52,242 nucleotides of DNA, from the NCBI GenBank assembly GCA_032128395.1, contig JAQBGV010000073.1, positions 1-52,242 on the forward strand, given 5' to 3'. The notes under the pieces were generated by a model. That model was not told the DNA's origin, did not search any database, and saw only the letters and a program-made list of their open reading frames with translations. Shown here in pieces: positions 24,885-33,368 of the stretch; within the stretch, counting starts at the first letter, position 1; every line of letters starts with the position of its first letter. The position numbers and the translations under genes were made by a program. Source of the DNA: JAQBGV01 sp032128395. Its GTDB lineage: Bacteria; Planctomycetota; UBA8108; UBA1146.

Positions 24885-26297
24885 TCAGCGGTCTTTCCCC
24901 GACTTCTGGACCCCGATCACGCCCGCCTCGAGCGCGATGGTGGGTTCGCGAGCCCAGCCAGAGAATTCGAGGACCGTCTCGTCCGCCGTCCCCCCTTCGT
25001 CCACCCCGTCATGGCCGATCGACCAGAGGGTCCGGCTCTCTTTCGAGTAGCGGAGCGGGCCGACGTTCGGGTCGAAGGGGTCGCGGGGGAGATCAGGGAG
25101 GATTCCCGGAACGAGCGCCTCGAGGGAATCCGGCCAGTCACCATGTTCGAGCTGGTACAGGCGCAGGGCGAGGACCGCCCGGGTCAAAGTGTCGATGACT
25201 TCCGCTTCCGCACCCATTTGCCGCACTGCCGGCACCACGGATCCTGATCCCAGGGACTGATCGATCAGCGCGTCGCCGTTGTAGTTCCCGCCGAGAAGCC
25301 ACTGGACGTGATCGAACCACCCGGCTTCTTCGTGATCGGCGGGGTCATCCTCTTCCAGTCTCGCCGCAGCGATCCGCGTCCTGTAGATCATCGCCACACG
25401 CCGAAGGGTTCGTCCGCGGCGATAGAGCAGGCGGGTCGGGATCTCGAAGAAGGGGACCATCTCGTCCTCGTCGGCGAGAATCATCTTCACGATCTGATAC
25501 TCTCGCTCGAACATGCGGGCCAGCCAGTCATCGGAGAGCAGAGGATCCGCGAGGTCGTCGAGCCACCGCCTGAGTTGATCTGGCGTACAGCCCGGAGCCA
25601 GAGCGAGTTCGAGGCGAGAAAGCCCCGGTCCGGGAAGCGCCACTTGCTCTAGAAGGAGCGTGTAGATGTCACTGTTACCGCCAGGGCGCTCCGACGATGC
25701 ACGCAGGATCTTCCGCTCCCCGAGGAGGATCTCCCAAGCTCGATCCGAATCCCCTCCGAGCCACGCTTCGAATGCGGCGAGTTCGGGGAGCATCCTCAAT
25801 CCCATCCCAATCCCGCCTGAGGCCCCCCAGCGCAGATCCCACGGTGGAGCGAATTCGGGCGCGCGCGCAGCGCGGTCCAAGAGGTCGTACGTCTTCCGAT
25901 GCACCTCGAGCACCGTGCGGAGCGGCTCTTCGATCCCGAGCTCCTTCAGCCGCGCGAGCGTCTCCTCTCGATCCGCCAAGAAGCTCTGCAGCCCCTCCTT
26001 CACCGCCGTGTCCCAATGATCGTCGAACAACACCAGTGCGTTGTGATCCACGGACATCTGCGCCTCCCGCAGGTACCACGCGGCGTTCTCCTCGTCCGGG
26101 ACATCGTCCCAGCGTTTCGGGATGAGATCGCCATCATCGGGGAGTGGTGCATCGGAGAAGAAGAGCCCTAGGAACAAGGTGGAGAAGACCGTGAGGATCC
26201 CGCTGGCGACGAGACACCCGCGGCGGCGCGCGGAGCGCTTCGCTCGGGGGGAGCCGAGGTTCTCCCTGGGGCTCGCCGCCCCCGGCTGCTCGTTCAT
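24885..26297 (-). CDS. Membrane-anchored protein of unknown function (intact paralog)
   Basis: 470 residues. A basic N-terminus leads to one TM helix (RRGCLVASGILTVFSTLFLGLFF, about residues 27-48), then SDAPLPDDGDLIP and a mostly helical extracytoplasmic body. The C-terminal ~100 residues (RLYQLEHGDWPDSLEALVPG; LWSIGHDGVDEGG) resemble the C-terminal module seen in planctomycete pseudopilin-like proteins. The start lies 6 bases after the frameshifted paralog. Function is unknown; the two genes are a tandem duplication. It precedes the sigma-factor gene by 132 bases on the same strand and could be part of that transcription unit. Confidence 0.75.
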   Translation of the reverse strand: MNEQPGAASPRENLGSPRAKRSARRRGCLVASGILTVFSTLFLGLFFSDAPLPDDGDLIPKRWDDVPDEENAAWYLREAQMSVDHNALVLFDDHWDTAVKEGLQSFLADREETLARLKELGIEEPLRTVLEVHRKTYDLLDRAARAPEFAPPWDLRWGASGGIGMGLRMLPELAAFEAWLGGDSDRAWEILLGERKILRASSERPGGNSDIYTLLLEQVALPGPGLSRLELALAPGCTPDQLRRWLDDLADPLLSDDWLARMFEREYQIVKMILADEDEMVPFFEIPTRLLYRRGRTLRRVAMIYRTRIAAARLEEDDPADHEEAGWFDHVQWLLGGNYNGDALIDQSLGSGSVVPAVRQMGAEAEVIDTLTRAVLALRLYQLEHGDWPDSLEALVPGILPDLPRDPFDPNVGPLRYSKESRTLWSIGHDGVDEGGTADETVLEFSGWAREPTIALEAGVIGVQKSGKDR

Positions 26298-26302
26298 CGC
26301 TT

Positions 26303-27159
26303 CTACCCTTCGTGTGGATTCGCGAACCGGACCGTCGGGTCCTGGGCGTTGAGCGACCAGCGCGAATCACCATTCCACCCCCCGCCCCCGGTATCACGTA
26401 GATCGTGCCCGACCGACCAGAGATGCGGCTCGCCGAGTGCGGTCAGGCGCGCCCGCAGTTCCTCGGTTCGGACTCTTCGGTCAGCGCGAGGTAGAGGAGA
26501 TCGCGTCCGATCGTGCGGTGATACGTCGGGATGAGGTGGATGAGATCCGTACTGCTCGACGGTCGTTGGATCAGCCGCCGAAGGATCGATCGGCATGACT
26601 CGAGAAGCCGTCGCGCCCGCTCGGGATCGCCTTCGAGCCGGGCGTGTAGTGCAGCCTGGCGGATGAAGGGGACGAACCGGGTGATCGCCCCCGAGTCGTC
26701 CACGGTTGCGTGGAGCGGGACGAACTCCGGTGCGTCGGCTGCTCGTTCGAGTTCGTCGAGCGCGAGCCGTTGAGCTCCGATCTGCTCGCAGAGCGTCCCC
26801 CACGCATCCTTCAGTTCGAACAGAACGACCTCCGGATCGGCGTAGAAAATCTCTGGTATCGACCCGAAGCGTTCAAGCACCGTCTCGTAGTCTACGAAAC
26901 TCTGCAGATCGATCGCGGAGATCGCCCTCTCCAGGTACCAAGCCCCGTTCACCTCGTTCGCGACCTGCGGCCAATTCGGGAGCAGGTCGGAGTCCTCGGG
27001 CGGAGGTCCGTCGGAGAGGAAGATGCGCAGGTAGAGGACGAGAAAGACGGCGAAGATCCCGACCGCCACGAGGCAGCCGCGGCGGCGGGAAGAGCGTTCC
27101 TTCGGGGGTGATGGGGCCGGCGCGCGGTGATCGTCCTCTGTGGCCCGTTCTGACGGCAA
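26303..27159 (-). pseudogene. Frameshifted paralog of the neighbouring membrane protein
   Basis: A TTG at 27159 with GGAGG seven bases upstream fits as the start better than any ATG. The N-terminal TM segment RRGCLVAVGIFAVFLVLYL and SDGPPPEDSDLLP are clearly paralogous to the protein at 24885-26297. The frame stops at 26443 after LALTEESEPRNCGRA. In another frame the DNA continues VRTEELRARLTALGEPHLW and SVGHDLRDTGGGGWN to a stop at 26303, which is the paralog's C-terminal module. One single-base change near 26465 separates the halves. It also lacks a middle segment of ~100 or more residues. It is a decaying duplicate or a sequencing error. Confidence 0.7.
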
Positions 27160-27272
27160 GCCATACCTCCGGGAGGGGATGAGGGGTATCCTGCCCGATT
27201 CTCCGCATCGGGCCAACGCTTCCGGTCGGTGGCGGTATTATCGTACGTATCCTAGCCCCCCTCGGAGGAACC
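27160..27272. promoter_or_regulatory. Divergent promoter region of the secreted-protein island
   Basis: 113 bases separate the minus-strand membrane-protein/sigma unit from the plus-strand VCBS/dockerin gene. TATTAT at 27236-27241, followed by a CGTACG core, is an AT-rich island in otherwise GC-rich DNA and could be a -10 element for 27273. I see no firm -35, so the assignment is weak. Confidence 0.3.
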
Positions 27273-29087
27273 GTGAATCGAGCAGCCGAAAGTCCCACAG
27301 TTCTGCCTCGCGCCCTCGGCGCGCTGATCATGACTCTGTCGTTCGCCGGCGGACTCTCTGCCCAGCAGTTCCAGGATCAGAGCATCGCGCGGCTCCCGGA
27401 CGCGAACGAGTATTCGAGCCAGGTCGTGGTCGCGGACATCGACGGGGACGGCGACCTCGACATCGGTTTCGCGAACGGCCGCGGGTTCTCTACCGCGTCG
27501 GTCGCCGAGCGAGTGCGACTGATGATCAACGACGGCACCGGCAACTTCACCGACGAGTCGATCGCGCGCGGGGCGCCGATCGGCTTCGGACGCGACGTCG
27601 AGTTCGGGGACATCGATGGCGACGGCGACCTGGACATGGTGGTCGCGAACGACTTCCTCAATCAGCAGCGTCTGCTCGTCAACGACGGCACCGGGAACTT
27701 CACCGATGAGTCGGTCGCCCGCCTCGGAAGCTTGGTGATCTCGAGCGCGCACTGCTCGTTCGGTGACGTCGACGACGACGGTGACCTCGACCTGTGGTTC
27801 GCCAAGGGTGGCGCGAGTCGATTCGGTTCCGGTTCGCCGCAGCTCTTGATCAACGATGGGACGGGTTTCTTCACCAACGAGTCTGCGGCGCGGGTCCCCC
27901 CCCAGCTGTTCGCCGAGCCGATGGACTGCATTTTCGGCGACCTCGACGGCGACTTCGACCTCGACGTGGTCGCGGGGAACCGGACGGCGAACCAGAGCCG
28001 GACCTACTTCAACGATGGCACCGGAGTGTTCACCATCGGCACGTTGCCGTCGAACTCGTCGACCTACAGCTTCGACCTCGGCGACATCGACAGCGATGGC
28101 GATCTCGACATCGTCGGCGAGAACTCCGGCGCCGGAAGCTCGGAGGCGATCTTCATCAACGACGGCTCCGGAGTGTTCGCCAATCAATCCTCGACCTGGA
28201 TCCCGAGCAACCCGAGTATCGACGACAACGACTCGAAGTTCCTCGACTACGACAACGATGGCGACCTCGACCTAGTCATCGCCTCGCTCGGGAGTACCGA
28301 GCGGATCCTGCGGAACAACGGCACGTCCTTCCAGCTGATCGCCGGAGTGATCACGGCGATCGGGGACAGCTCGCTCGACGTCGAGGTCGCGGATTTCGAC
28401 GACGATGGCGATCTGGACATCGTCACCGCCCAGGGGGAGTCAGGGGCCTTCCGCAATCGGATCTATATCAACTCCGGCGCCGCAGACACCTTTGCGCCGA
28501 CGTTGCGCGTGGCGCAGTTGTCGGACACCCTCGATGCGGTGGGGCCATACGTGGTGCGCGCCGAGATCAGTGATCAGATGACCAGCGATACGGGTGCGTT
28601 CTACGACGCGACCACGCTCCACTACGCGGTCGACGGTGGTGGGGAAGTCATCGTGCCGCTGACCTGGATCGGCCATCAGATGTACCGCGGAGAGATCCCG
28701 GGGCAGCCCGTCGGATCGAACGTGTCGTACTTCGTCCGCGCAGTCGACCGAGCGGGGAATTTAGGGGCGAGCGGGACGACCGCGTTCGCGGTGATCATCC
28801 CGCCGCAGATGTTCCGTCGCGGGGATTGCAACCAGGACGGCGCGATGGATATCTCCGATGCGGTCTCGGCCCTGAACACGCTCTTCGGGGGCGGCAGTCC
28901 CTTCGGCTGCGACGATGCTTGCGACAACAACGACGACGGATCGGTCGACATCTCAGATCCGGTGCACGGCCTGGCCACCTTGTTCACCATGGGTCCCCAG
29001 CCGCCGGCGCCCGGCCCGGGTCCGGGGTGCGGTGCGGATCCGACCGCGGATCCGATCGATTGCGCGATCGAGCCAGTCTGTCCGTAG
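27273..29087 (+). CDS. Secreted VCBS/FG-GAP propeller with Ig-like and dockerin-like domains
   Basis: 604 residues starting at a GTG with GGAGGA upstream. The signal peptide ends at GGLSAQ. Residues ~30-400 hold about seven FG-GAP blades with loops such as DIDGDGDLDIGFAN, DVDDDGDLDLWFA and DYDNDGDLDLVIA. Most blades also carry LMINDGTGNFTDES-like strands. An Ig-like beta-domain (~410-510, SYFVRAVDRAGNLG) links to a dockerin-like pair (RGDCNQDGAMDISDAVSAL; CDNNDDGSVDISDPVHGL) and the CGADPTADP tail. It is divergent from the sigma-factor cluster and closely similar in plan to the 20293 protein. It is probably surface-attached or extracellular; its ligand is unknown. Confidence 0.85.
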   Translation: MNRAAESPTVLPRALGALIMTLSFAGGLSAQQFQDQSIARLPDANEYSSQVVVADIDGDGDLDIGFANGRGFSTASVAERVRLMINDGTGNFTDESIARGAPIGFGRDVEFGDIDGDGDLDMVVANDFLNQQRLLVNDGTGNFTDESVARLGSLVISSAHCSFGDVDDDGDLDLWFAKGGASRFGSGSPQLLINDGTGFFTNESAARVPPQLFAEPMDCIFGDLDGDFDLDVVAGNRTANQSRTYFNDGTGVFTIGTLPSNSSTYSFDLGDIDSDGDLDIVGENSGAGSSEAIFINDGSGVFANQSSTWIPSNPSIDDNDSKFLDYDNDGDLDLVIASLGSTERILRNNGTSFQLIAGVITAIGDSSLDVEVADFDDDGDLDIVTAQGESGAFRNRIYINSGAADTFAPTLRVAQLSDTLDAVGPYVVRAEISDQMTSDTGAFYDATTLHYAVDGGGEVIVPLTWIGHQMYRGEIPGQPVGSNVSYFVRAVDRAGNLGASGTTAFAVIIPPQMFRRGDCNQDGAMDISDAVSALNTLFGGGSPFGCDDACDNNDDGSVDISDPVHGLATLFTMGPQPPAPGPGPGCGADPTADPIDCAIEPVCP

Positions 29088-29107
29088 CAGCGAGACTCTT
29101 CGAACGG

Positions 29108-29147
29108 AGAGCGGGGGAGGGACGCGTCGGCGCTCCTCCCCCGCTCT
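29108..29147. terminator. Hairpin terminator between convergent genes
   Basis: AGAGCGGGGGAGG (29108-29120) pairs perfectly with CCTCCCCCGCTCT (29135-29147), followed by CGGTTT. It lies 21 bases past the VCBS gene stop and 22 before the end of the minus-strand lipoprotein gene, so it may act both ways. Confidence 0.8.
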
Positions 29148-29168
29148 CGGTTTGGAGGGATGGCGCGC

Positions 29169-29825
29169 CTATTCGGCGACGGTGATCTGCAACTCGACCG
29201 GCATTGAGATGAGCGTGAACGCCGGGATCCCGACCCCTTCGCAGTCTCGACCCCGCTCCTGCATCCCCTTGCCCGCTTCGCCAGCCGTGTACCGGTACTC
29301 CGCCCGAAAGCGGACATGCTGCGGCTGCGACAGGTCGAAGAACGACGTCACCCACGGCACCCAAGCGACGTCGAGGGTTTCCCCCGGCTCGATCGAGACG
29401 ATGTCGTCGCGCCATTCGGAATCGTGGACCCCGCAGCGGCCGTAGGGCATGCGGTCGATCGGTTGCCAGATGCCGTCGGTGCCGAGGCGTTCGGCGGTGA
29501 GCGAGAGAATCGGCTCGCGCCACCCCGCCTCCGAGCCATCTCCACCTTGGACGACCTGGAAGGTCTTGGTCGGGGATGTGTTGCGCAGCGTCCAGCGCAG
29601 CTCGATCGGAGTCTCGACCGGGAAGACGGTACCGTTCGGTGCACTGAGCTCGAGGGCGAGTCCTCGCTCGACCAGGGCGCACCTCGGGATGGGGAGCGGC
29701 ACCGGCTCGTTCGTGGTCGTGAGAGGGGAAGGGGAGTCGGAACGAGAGACGAGGCATCCGAAGAGGAGCGGGAGGGAGAGGCAGAGAGCGACGCGAACAA
29801 ACACGAAGGTGTGATCGTGATTCAT
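29169..29825 (-). CDS. Lipoprotein with a single beta-sandwich-like domain
   Basis: 218 residues from the ATG at 29825, with GAAGGGA upstream; the longer frame enters the palindromic repeats and was rejected. The signal ends in a lipobox (LLFGC, about residue 24). The mature part starts with a Ser/Thr/Pro linker and then shows strands typical of an Ig-like intracellular-proteinase-inhibitor/BsuPI-type fold (ETPIELRWTLRNTSPTKTF; SIEPGETLDVAW). The cysteines at PRCALV, GRCGVH and GRDCEG may pair. Function is unknown. It is monocistronic, bounded by a terminator and repeats. Confidence 0.6.
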   Translation of the reverse strand: MNHDHTFVFVRVALCLSLPLLFGCLVSRSDSPSPLTTTNEPVPLPIPRCALVERGLALELSAPNGTVFPVETPIELRWTLRNTSPTKTFQVVQGGDGSEAGWREPILSLTAERLGTDGIWQPIDRMPYGRCGVHDSEWRDDIVSIEPGETLDVAWVPWVTSFFDLSQPQHVRFRAEYRYTAGEAGKGMQERGRDCEGVGIPAFTLISMPVELQITVAE

Positions 29826-29927
29826 GGGTGTCCCTTCAGGTGGTGGGGGGGATTGGACCGGCGAACGCAGCGAGGGTTCCCCCCGCGAGAAAGATTCGAC
29901 CGGGCCCGAGAGTTGCCACCCACTTTG

Positions 29928-30080
29928 AGGGACTGTCCCGACGATGGATTGCGTGACCGCGGTAAAGAGCGCTCTGTGCTTGCGCGATCGTCCACTGGCC
30001 TCCCGGGACGTTTCGCAGACCACCGTCGGGACAGTCCCTGGCGGGTGGAAGGACCCGCGAACGTTGGGACGGTCCCAACG
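29928..30080. repeat. Palindromic repeat cluster of the GGGAC-N-GTCCC type
   Basis: AGGGACTGTCCCGACG (29928-29943) and CGTCGGGACAGTCCCT (30024-30039) are exact reverse complements 80 bases apart, each with a self-complementary GGGAC/GTCCC core. A third unit, CGTTGGGACGGTCCCAACG (30062-30080), is a near-perfect palindrome. The cluster occupies most of the 358-base gap between the lipoprotein and recQ; no gene is visible in that gap. Confidence 0.75.
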
Positions 30081-30183
30081 GACTGCCAAAACCCCATCCG
30101 CCACTTGCTCCGCGCACGCGACTCGCCGATGCTAGCCCCTCGCCTCCGGCCGGGGCGGACGATCCACGTGGGCAGATAGGGGA

Positions 30184-32076
30184 ATGATGCCGAATTCCGG
30201 CGAGGGGGAGCTCTCGAACACCGTGGACGGTTCGGCCCCCGAATTTCCGACCGCGAACTCCGAGCGTGCGAGCACCTTGCTCCACGAAGTCTTCGGCCAC
30301 CGCGAGTTTCGCGGTGCTCAGGAGGAGATCATCCGTCGCGTCTCCGGCGGTGAGGACGCGATCGTCTTGATGCCGACGGGGGGTGGCAAGTCGCTCTGCT
30401 ACCAGCTCCCGGCGCTCTTGCGCGAGGGGACCGCGCTCGTGGTCTCGCCGCTGATCGCCCTGATGCAGGATCAGGTCCAGGCGCTGGAACAATGCGGGGT
30501 CGCAGTGGCGAGCCTGAACTCCGGGATGCCCACCGAGGATCGTCGGCGCGCCTTCGCGCGCTGGAAGTCGGGAGAGCTCGACCTGCTCTACGTCGCGCCG
30601 GAGCGGCTGATGCTCGACGGGTTCCTGGCGGAACTCGAGGAGACCCCCCCCGCCCTCGTCGCGATCGACGAAGCGCACTGCGTCAGCGAGTGGGGGCACG
30701 ACTTCCGACCGGAGTACCTGAAGCTCGGCCAACTGCGGGAGCGGTTCCCCACGGTGCCGATGGTCGCCCTGACCGCGACCGCCGATACCCCGACGCTTCG
30801 TGACATCCGCGAGCGGCTCCATCTCGAGGACGCCACGGTGTACGTCGCGAGCTTCCATCGCTCGAACTTGCACTACTCGGTCGAGCCGAAGGTCGAGCCG
30901 AAGAGGCAGCTGTTGCGATTCCTCCGCGAACGCCACGCGGGCCACGCGGGGATCGTCTACTCGCTGACCCGCCGCTCCGTCGAATCGACCGCCGAGTGGC
31001 TCCGCGGCGAGGGGATCGCGGCGCTCCCGTACCACGCCGGGCTCGCGGCGGGGCTCCGCTCTCGTCACCAGGAGAGATTCCTGCGCGAAGAGGGGATCGT
31101 CATCGTCGCCACCGTCGCGTTCGGGATGGGGATCGACAAATCGAACGTCCGTTTCGTCGCCCACCTCGATATGCCGTCGACCCTGCAGCACTATTACCAG
31201 GAGACCGGCCGCGCCGGCCGCGACGGACTCCCCGCCGACGCCTGGCTCGCCTACGGCTGGAACGACGTGATGCTCGCCGCGCGGCGACTCGAGGAGTCGG
31301 AAGCGGGGGCGGATCAGCAACGGATCGGACGCCACAAGCTCGATGCGATGCTCGGCTATTGCGAATCGACCGAGTGCCGTACCGCGGTCCTCCTGCGCTT
31401 CTTCGACGAGGAGCTGATCGGGAACTGCGGTCACTGCGACAACTGCCGGACCACCCCCGAGACCTGGGACGCCACCGTCGCCTCCCAGAAGGCGCTCTCG
31501 AACGTGGTGCGCACCGGGCAACTCTTCGGCAAGGGGCACCTCGTCGACGTGCTGCTCGGCAAGGACACGGAGAAAGTTCGTCGCTTCGGACACGAGCGAC
31601 TGAGCACGTTCGGAATCGGCGAGGAGCTCGACTCTTCCGGTTGGCACAGCTTGTACCGCCAACTCGCGGCGCGAGGATTCCTGAAGATCGACCTGATCGG
31701 ACATGGTGGGATCTCGCTCACCGAGAAGTGCCGTGCGGTGCTGCGTGGCGAGGAACCGATCGCGCTTCGTCGCGATCCGACTCCGGTGCGGACACGGCGC
31801 GCGAAAGGGAAGAAGAAGGAGCTCCTCGACGCGCTCGGCGACGCCGAGGCGACCCTCTTCGAGCGCCTGCGCCGGCATCGACTCGAACTTTCGCAACAGC
31901 TCGAGGTCCCCCCGTACACGGTCTTCCACGACTCGACCCTGATCGAGATGGCCGAGCGACGTCCCCAGACGATCGACCAGATGGCGATGATCAACGGCGT
32001 CGGGCTCGTGAAGCTCAGGAAGTACGGCGAGGGATTCTTGGCGATCTTGCAGGGGGCGGCGGGGGAGTCATCCTGA
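30184..32076 (+). CDS. recQ: ATP-dependent DNA helicase RecQ
   Basis: 630 residues, the usual RecQ length. A 3'-5' helicase that unwinds recombination and replication intermediates. Motif I PTGGGKSLCYQLPAL, motif II DEAHCVSEWGHDF (DEAH box with the RecQ aromatic loop), motif III VALTATA and motif VI ETGRAGRDG are intact. The zinc site CESTEC followed by CGHCDNC identifies the RecQ C-terminal region, then a winged helix and an HRDC domain (about 545-625, TVFHDSTLIEMAERRP). Two in-frame ATGs (30184, 30187) follow AGGGGA closely; the second may be used. It is followed after 16 bases by the spermidine-synthase-like gene. Confidence 0.95.
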   Translation: MMPNSGEGELSNTVDGSAPEFPTANSERASTLLHEVFGHREFRGAQEEIIRRVSGGEDAIVLMPTGGGKSLCYQLPALLREGTALVVSPLIALMQDQVQALEQCGVAVASLNSGMPTEDRRRAFARWKSGELDLLYVAPERLMLDGFLAELEETPPALVAIDEAHCVSEWGHDFRPEYLKLGQLRERFPTVPMVALTATADTPTLRDIRERLHLEDATVYVASFHRSNLHYSVEPKVEPKRQLLRFLRERHAGHAGIVYSLTRRSVESTAEWLRGEGIAALPYHAGLAAGLRSRHQERFLREEGIVIVATVAFGMGIDKSNVRFVAHLDMPSTLQHYYQETGRAGRDGLPADAWLAYGWNDVMLAARRLEESEAGADQQRIGRHKLDAMLGYCESTECRTAVLLRFFDEELIGNCGHCDNCRTTPETWDATVASQKALSNVVRTGQLFGKGHLVDVLLGKDTEKVRRFGHERLSTFGIGEELDSSGWHSLYRQLAARGFLKIDLIGHGGISLTEKCRAVLRGEEPIALRRDPTPVRTRRAKGKKKELLDALGDAEATLFERLRRHRLELSQQLEVPPYTVFHDSTLIEMAERRPQTIDQMAMINGVGLVKLRKYGEGFLAILQGAAGESS

Positions 32077-32092
32077 GTGGAGGCAGGACGCG

Positions 32093-32806
32093 ATGGGCGT
32101 CGGTAACATCGAAATCCTCGCCCACGAAATGACGCCGCTCGGCATTCTCTGCCTGCGGCGACGGGAACTCCTCGGTCGACCTGGCACCGTCGTCACCGAG
32201 ATCACCCTTGACCACGAGTTCCTGATGTCGAGTCTTCACACCGACTCCGAACGCGCCTTGGCAAGATTCGCGCTCGAGGAGCATCCGGGGCGGGACCTGC
32301 GCGTCCTCATCGGCGGCCTCGGGCTGGGTTACACCGCTCGTGAAGCGCTCCAGAGCGATCGGGTCGCGCTCGTCGAAGTGATCGAACTCCTCCCGCCGGT
32401 CATCCACTGGCTCGCGGGTGGACTCGTACCGCTCTCCGCCGAGCTCGGCGCCGAACCGCGGTTCGTACCGGTCGAAGGCGATGCGTACGCCCGTCTCCTC
32501 GCACCCCCCGAGAAGACCTTCGACCTGATTCTCATCGATATCGATCACTCGCCCGACGATCGCCTCGGCCGGGCGAGCGACCGCTTCTACACCGCGGACG
32601 GTCTCGCGATCGCAAAACAACACCTCGCGCCCGGAGGAGTGCTGGCGGTCTGGTCGTACGAGGAGAGCCCCCCGTTCGCGGAAGCGATGCGCGGGTGTTT
32701 CGAAACGGTGCGGCTCGAGCCGGTCGAGTTCGAGAACACTCTGATCGATACGGTCGAGACCGACTGGATCTTCGTCGGTCACGATCGCCGAGAGAGCGAT
32801 CGATGA
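32093..32806 (+). CDS. Spermidine-synthase-fold protein (SAM-dependent transferase-like)
   Basis: 237 residues. LRVLIGGLGLGYTARE is the glycine-rich motif I, VALVEVIELLP the acidic loop binding the nucleoside, and FDLILIDIDHSP the motif with the catalytic-region Asp. The order and the short N-terminal beta region fit the polyamine aminopropyltransferase (SpeE) superfamily, though similar proteins act as uncharacterised methyltransferases. It is slightly shorter than SpeE (~285). No speD or arginine decarboxylase is nearby, so a polyamine role is not established. Its last 4 bases overlap the start of the acetyltransferase gene, so the two are translated together. Confidence 0.75.
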   Translation: MGVGNIEILAHEMTPLGILCLRRRELLGRPGTVVTEITLDHEFLMSSLHTDSERALARFALEEHPGRDLRVLIGGLGLGYTAREALQSDRVALVEVIELLPPVIHWLAGGLVPLSAELGAEPRFVPVEGDAYARLLAPPEKTFDLILIDIDHSPDDRLGRASDRFYTADGLAIAKQHLAPGGVLAVWSYEESPPFAEAMRGCFETVRLEPVEFENTLIDTVETDWIFVGHDRRESDR

Positions 32807-33309
32807 CGGCCGGTGTCCGCGAAGCGGAGACGCGGGACCTGCCGGGGATCGCAGCGATCTACGCGCAAGGGGTGCGCGCGGAGCAGACGGCACACATCGA
32901 GCCTCCCAGCGCGGAGTGGTGGGACGCATGGCTCGAGGGCCACCCGCGCGATCGTCGTCCGGTCCTCGTCGCAGAGAGGGCCGGGGTGATCATCGGCTGG
33001 TTGAGCCTGGGGGACTACCGCCCGGGCCGCGGCGCGGTTGCGGGCACGGCGGAGGTCAGCTTCTACGTCGATGTCGACCACCACAGAGGCGGGGTGGCGA
33101 GCACGCTGCTCGCCGCTGCGCTCCATCGCGCGACCTCTCTCCAAGTCCACACCCTCATCGCGATCCTGCTCGCAGACAACGCCGTGAGCATCGCGTTCCT
33201 CGAGCGGCACGGCTTCGAGCGGTGGGGGGATCTCCCGGATGTCGCGCGATTCGGGGATCGAAGGGTGGGGCACGTCTACTACGGGCGAACGATCGAATCG
33301 GGGGTCTGA
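32803..33309 (+). CDS. GNAT-family N-acetyltransferase (phosphinothricin-acetyltransferase-like)
   Basis: 168 residues from the ATG that overlaps the previous stop (ATGA). The opening VREAETRDLPGIAAIYAQGV is typical of Pat/YncA-type acetyltransferases. GWLSLGDYRPG, AEVSFYVDVDHHRGGVASTLL and LLADNAVSIAFLERHGF cover strands 2-5 and the acetyl-CoA pyrophosphate loop (normally Q/R-x-x-G-x-G/A; here HHRGGVA). Family members acetylate amino groups of amino acids or glutamate analogues. The substrate is unknown, and coupling to the spermidine-synthase-like gene hints at a small amine, but this is only inference. Confidence 0.85.
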   Translation: MTAGVREAETRDLPGIAAIYAQGVRAEQTAHIEPPSAEWWDAWLEGHPRDRRPVLVAERAGVIIGWLSLGDYRPGRGAVAGTAEVSFYVDVDHHRGGVASTLLAAALHRATSLQVHTLIAILLADNAVSIAFLERHGFERWGDLPDVARFGDRRVGHVYYGRTIESGV

Positions 33310-33368
33310 GGCCGTTGATAGCCGGAGCCAGAGCTCGCAGTTAGGATGGGCGGCGGGAGGGGTTCGCG

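Noticed and set aside
17961..29087. Classical cellulosome
   Set aside because: No scaffoldin, glycoside hydrolase or cellulose-binding module is associated with the dockerin-like modules here.
29836..31929. 697-codon minus-strand open frame opposite recQ
   Set aside because: The plus strand has all RecQ motifs; the antisense frame has no recognisable domain.
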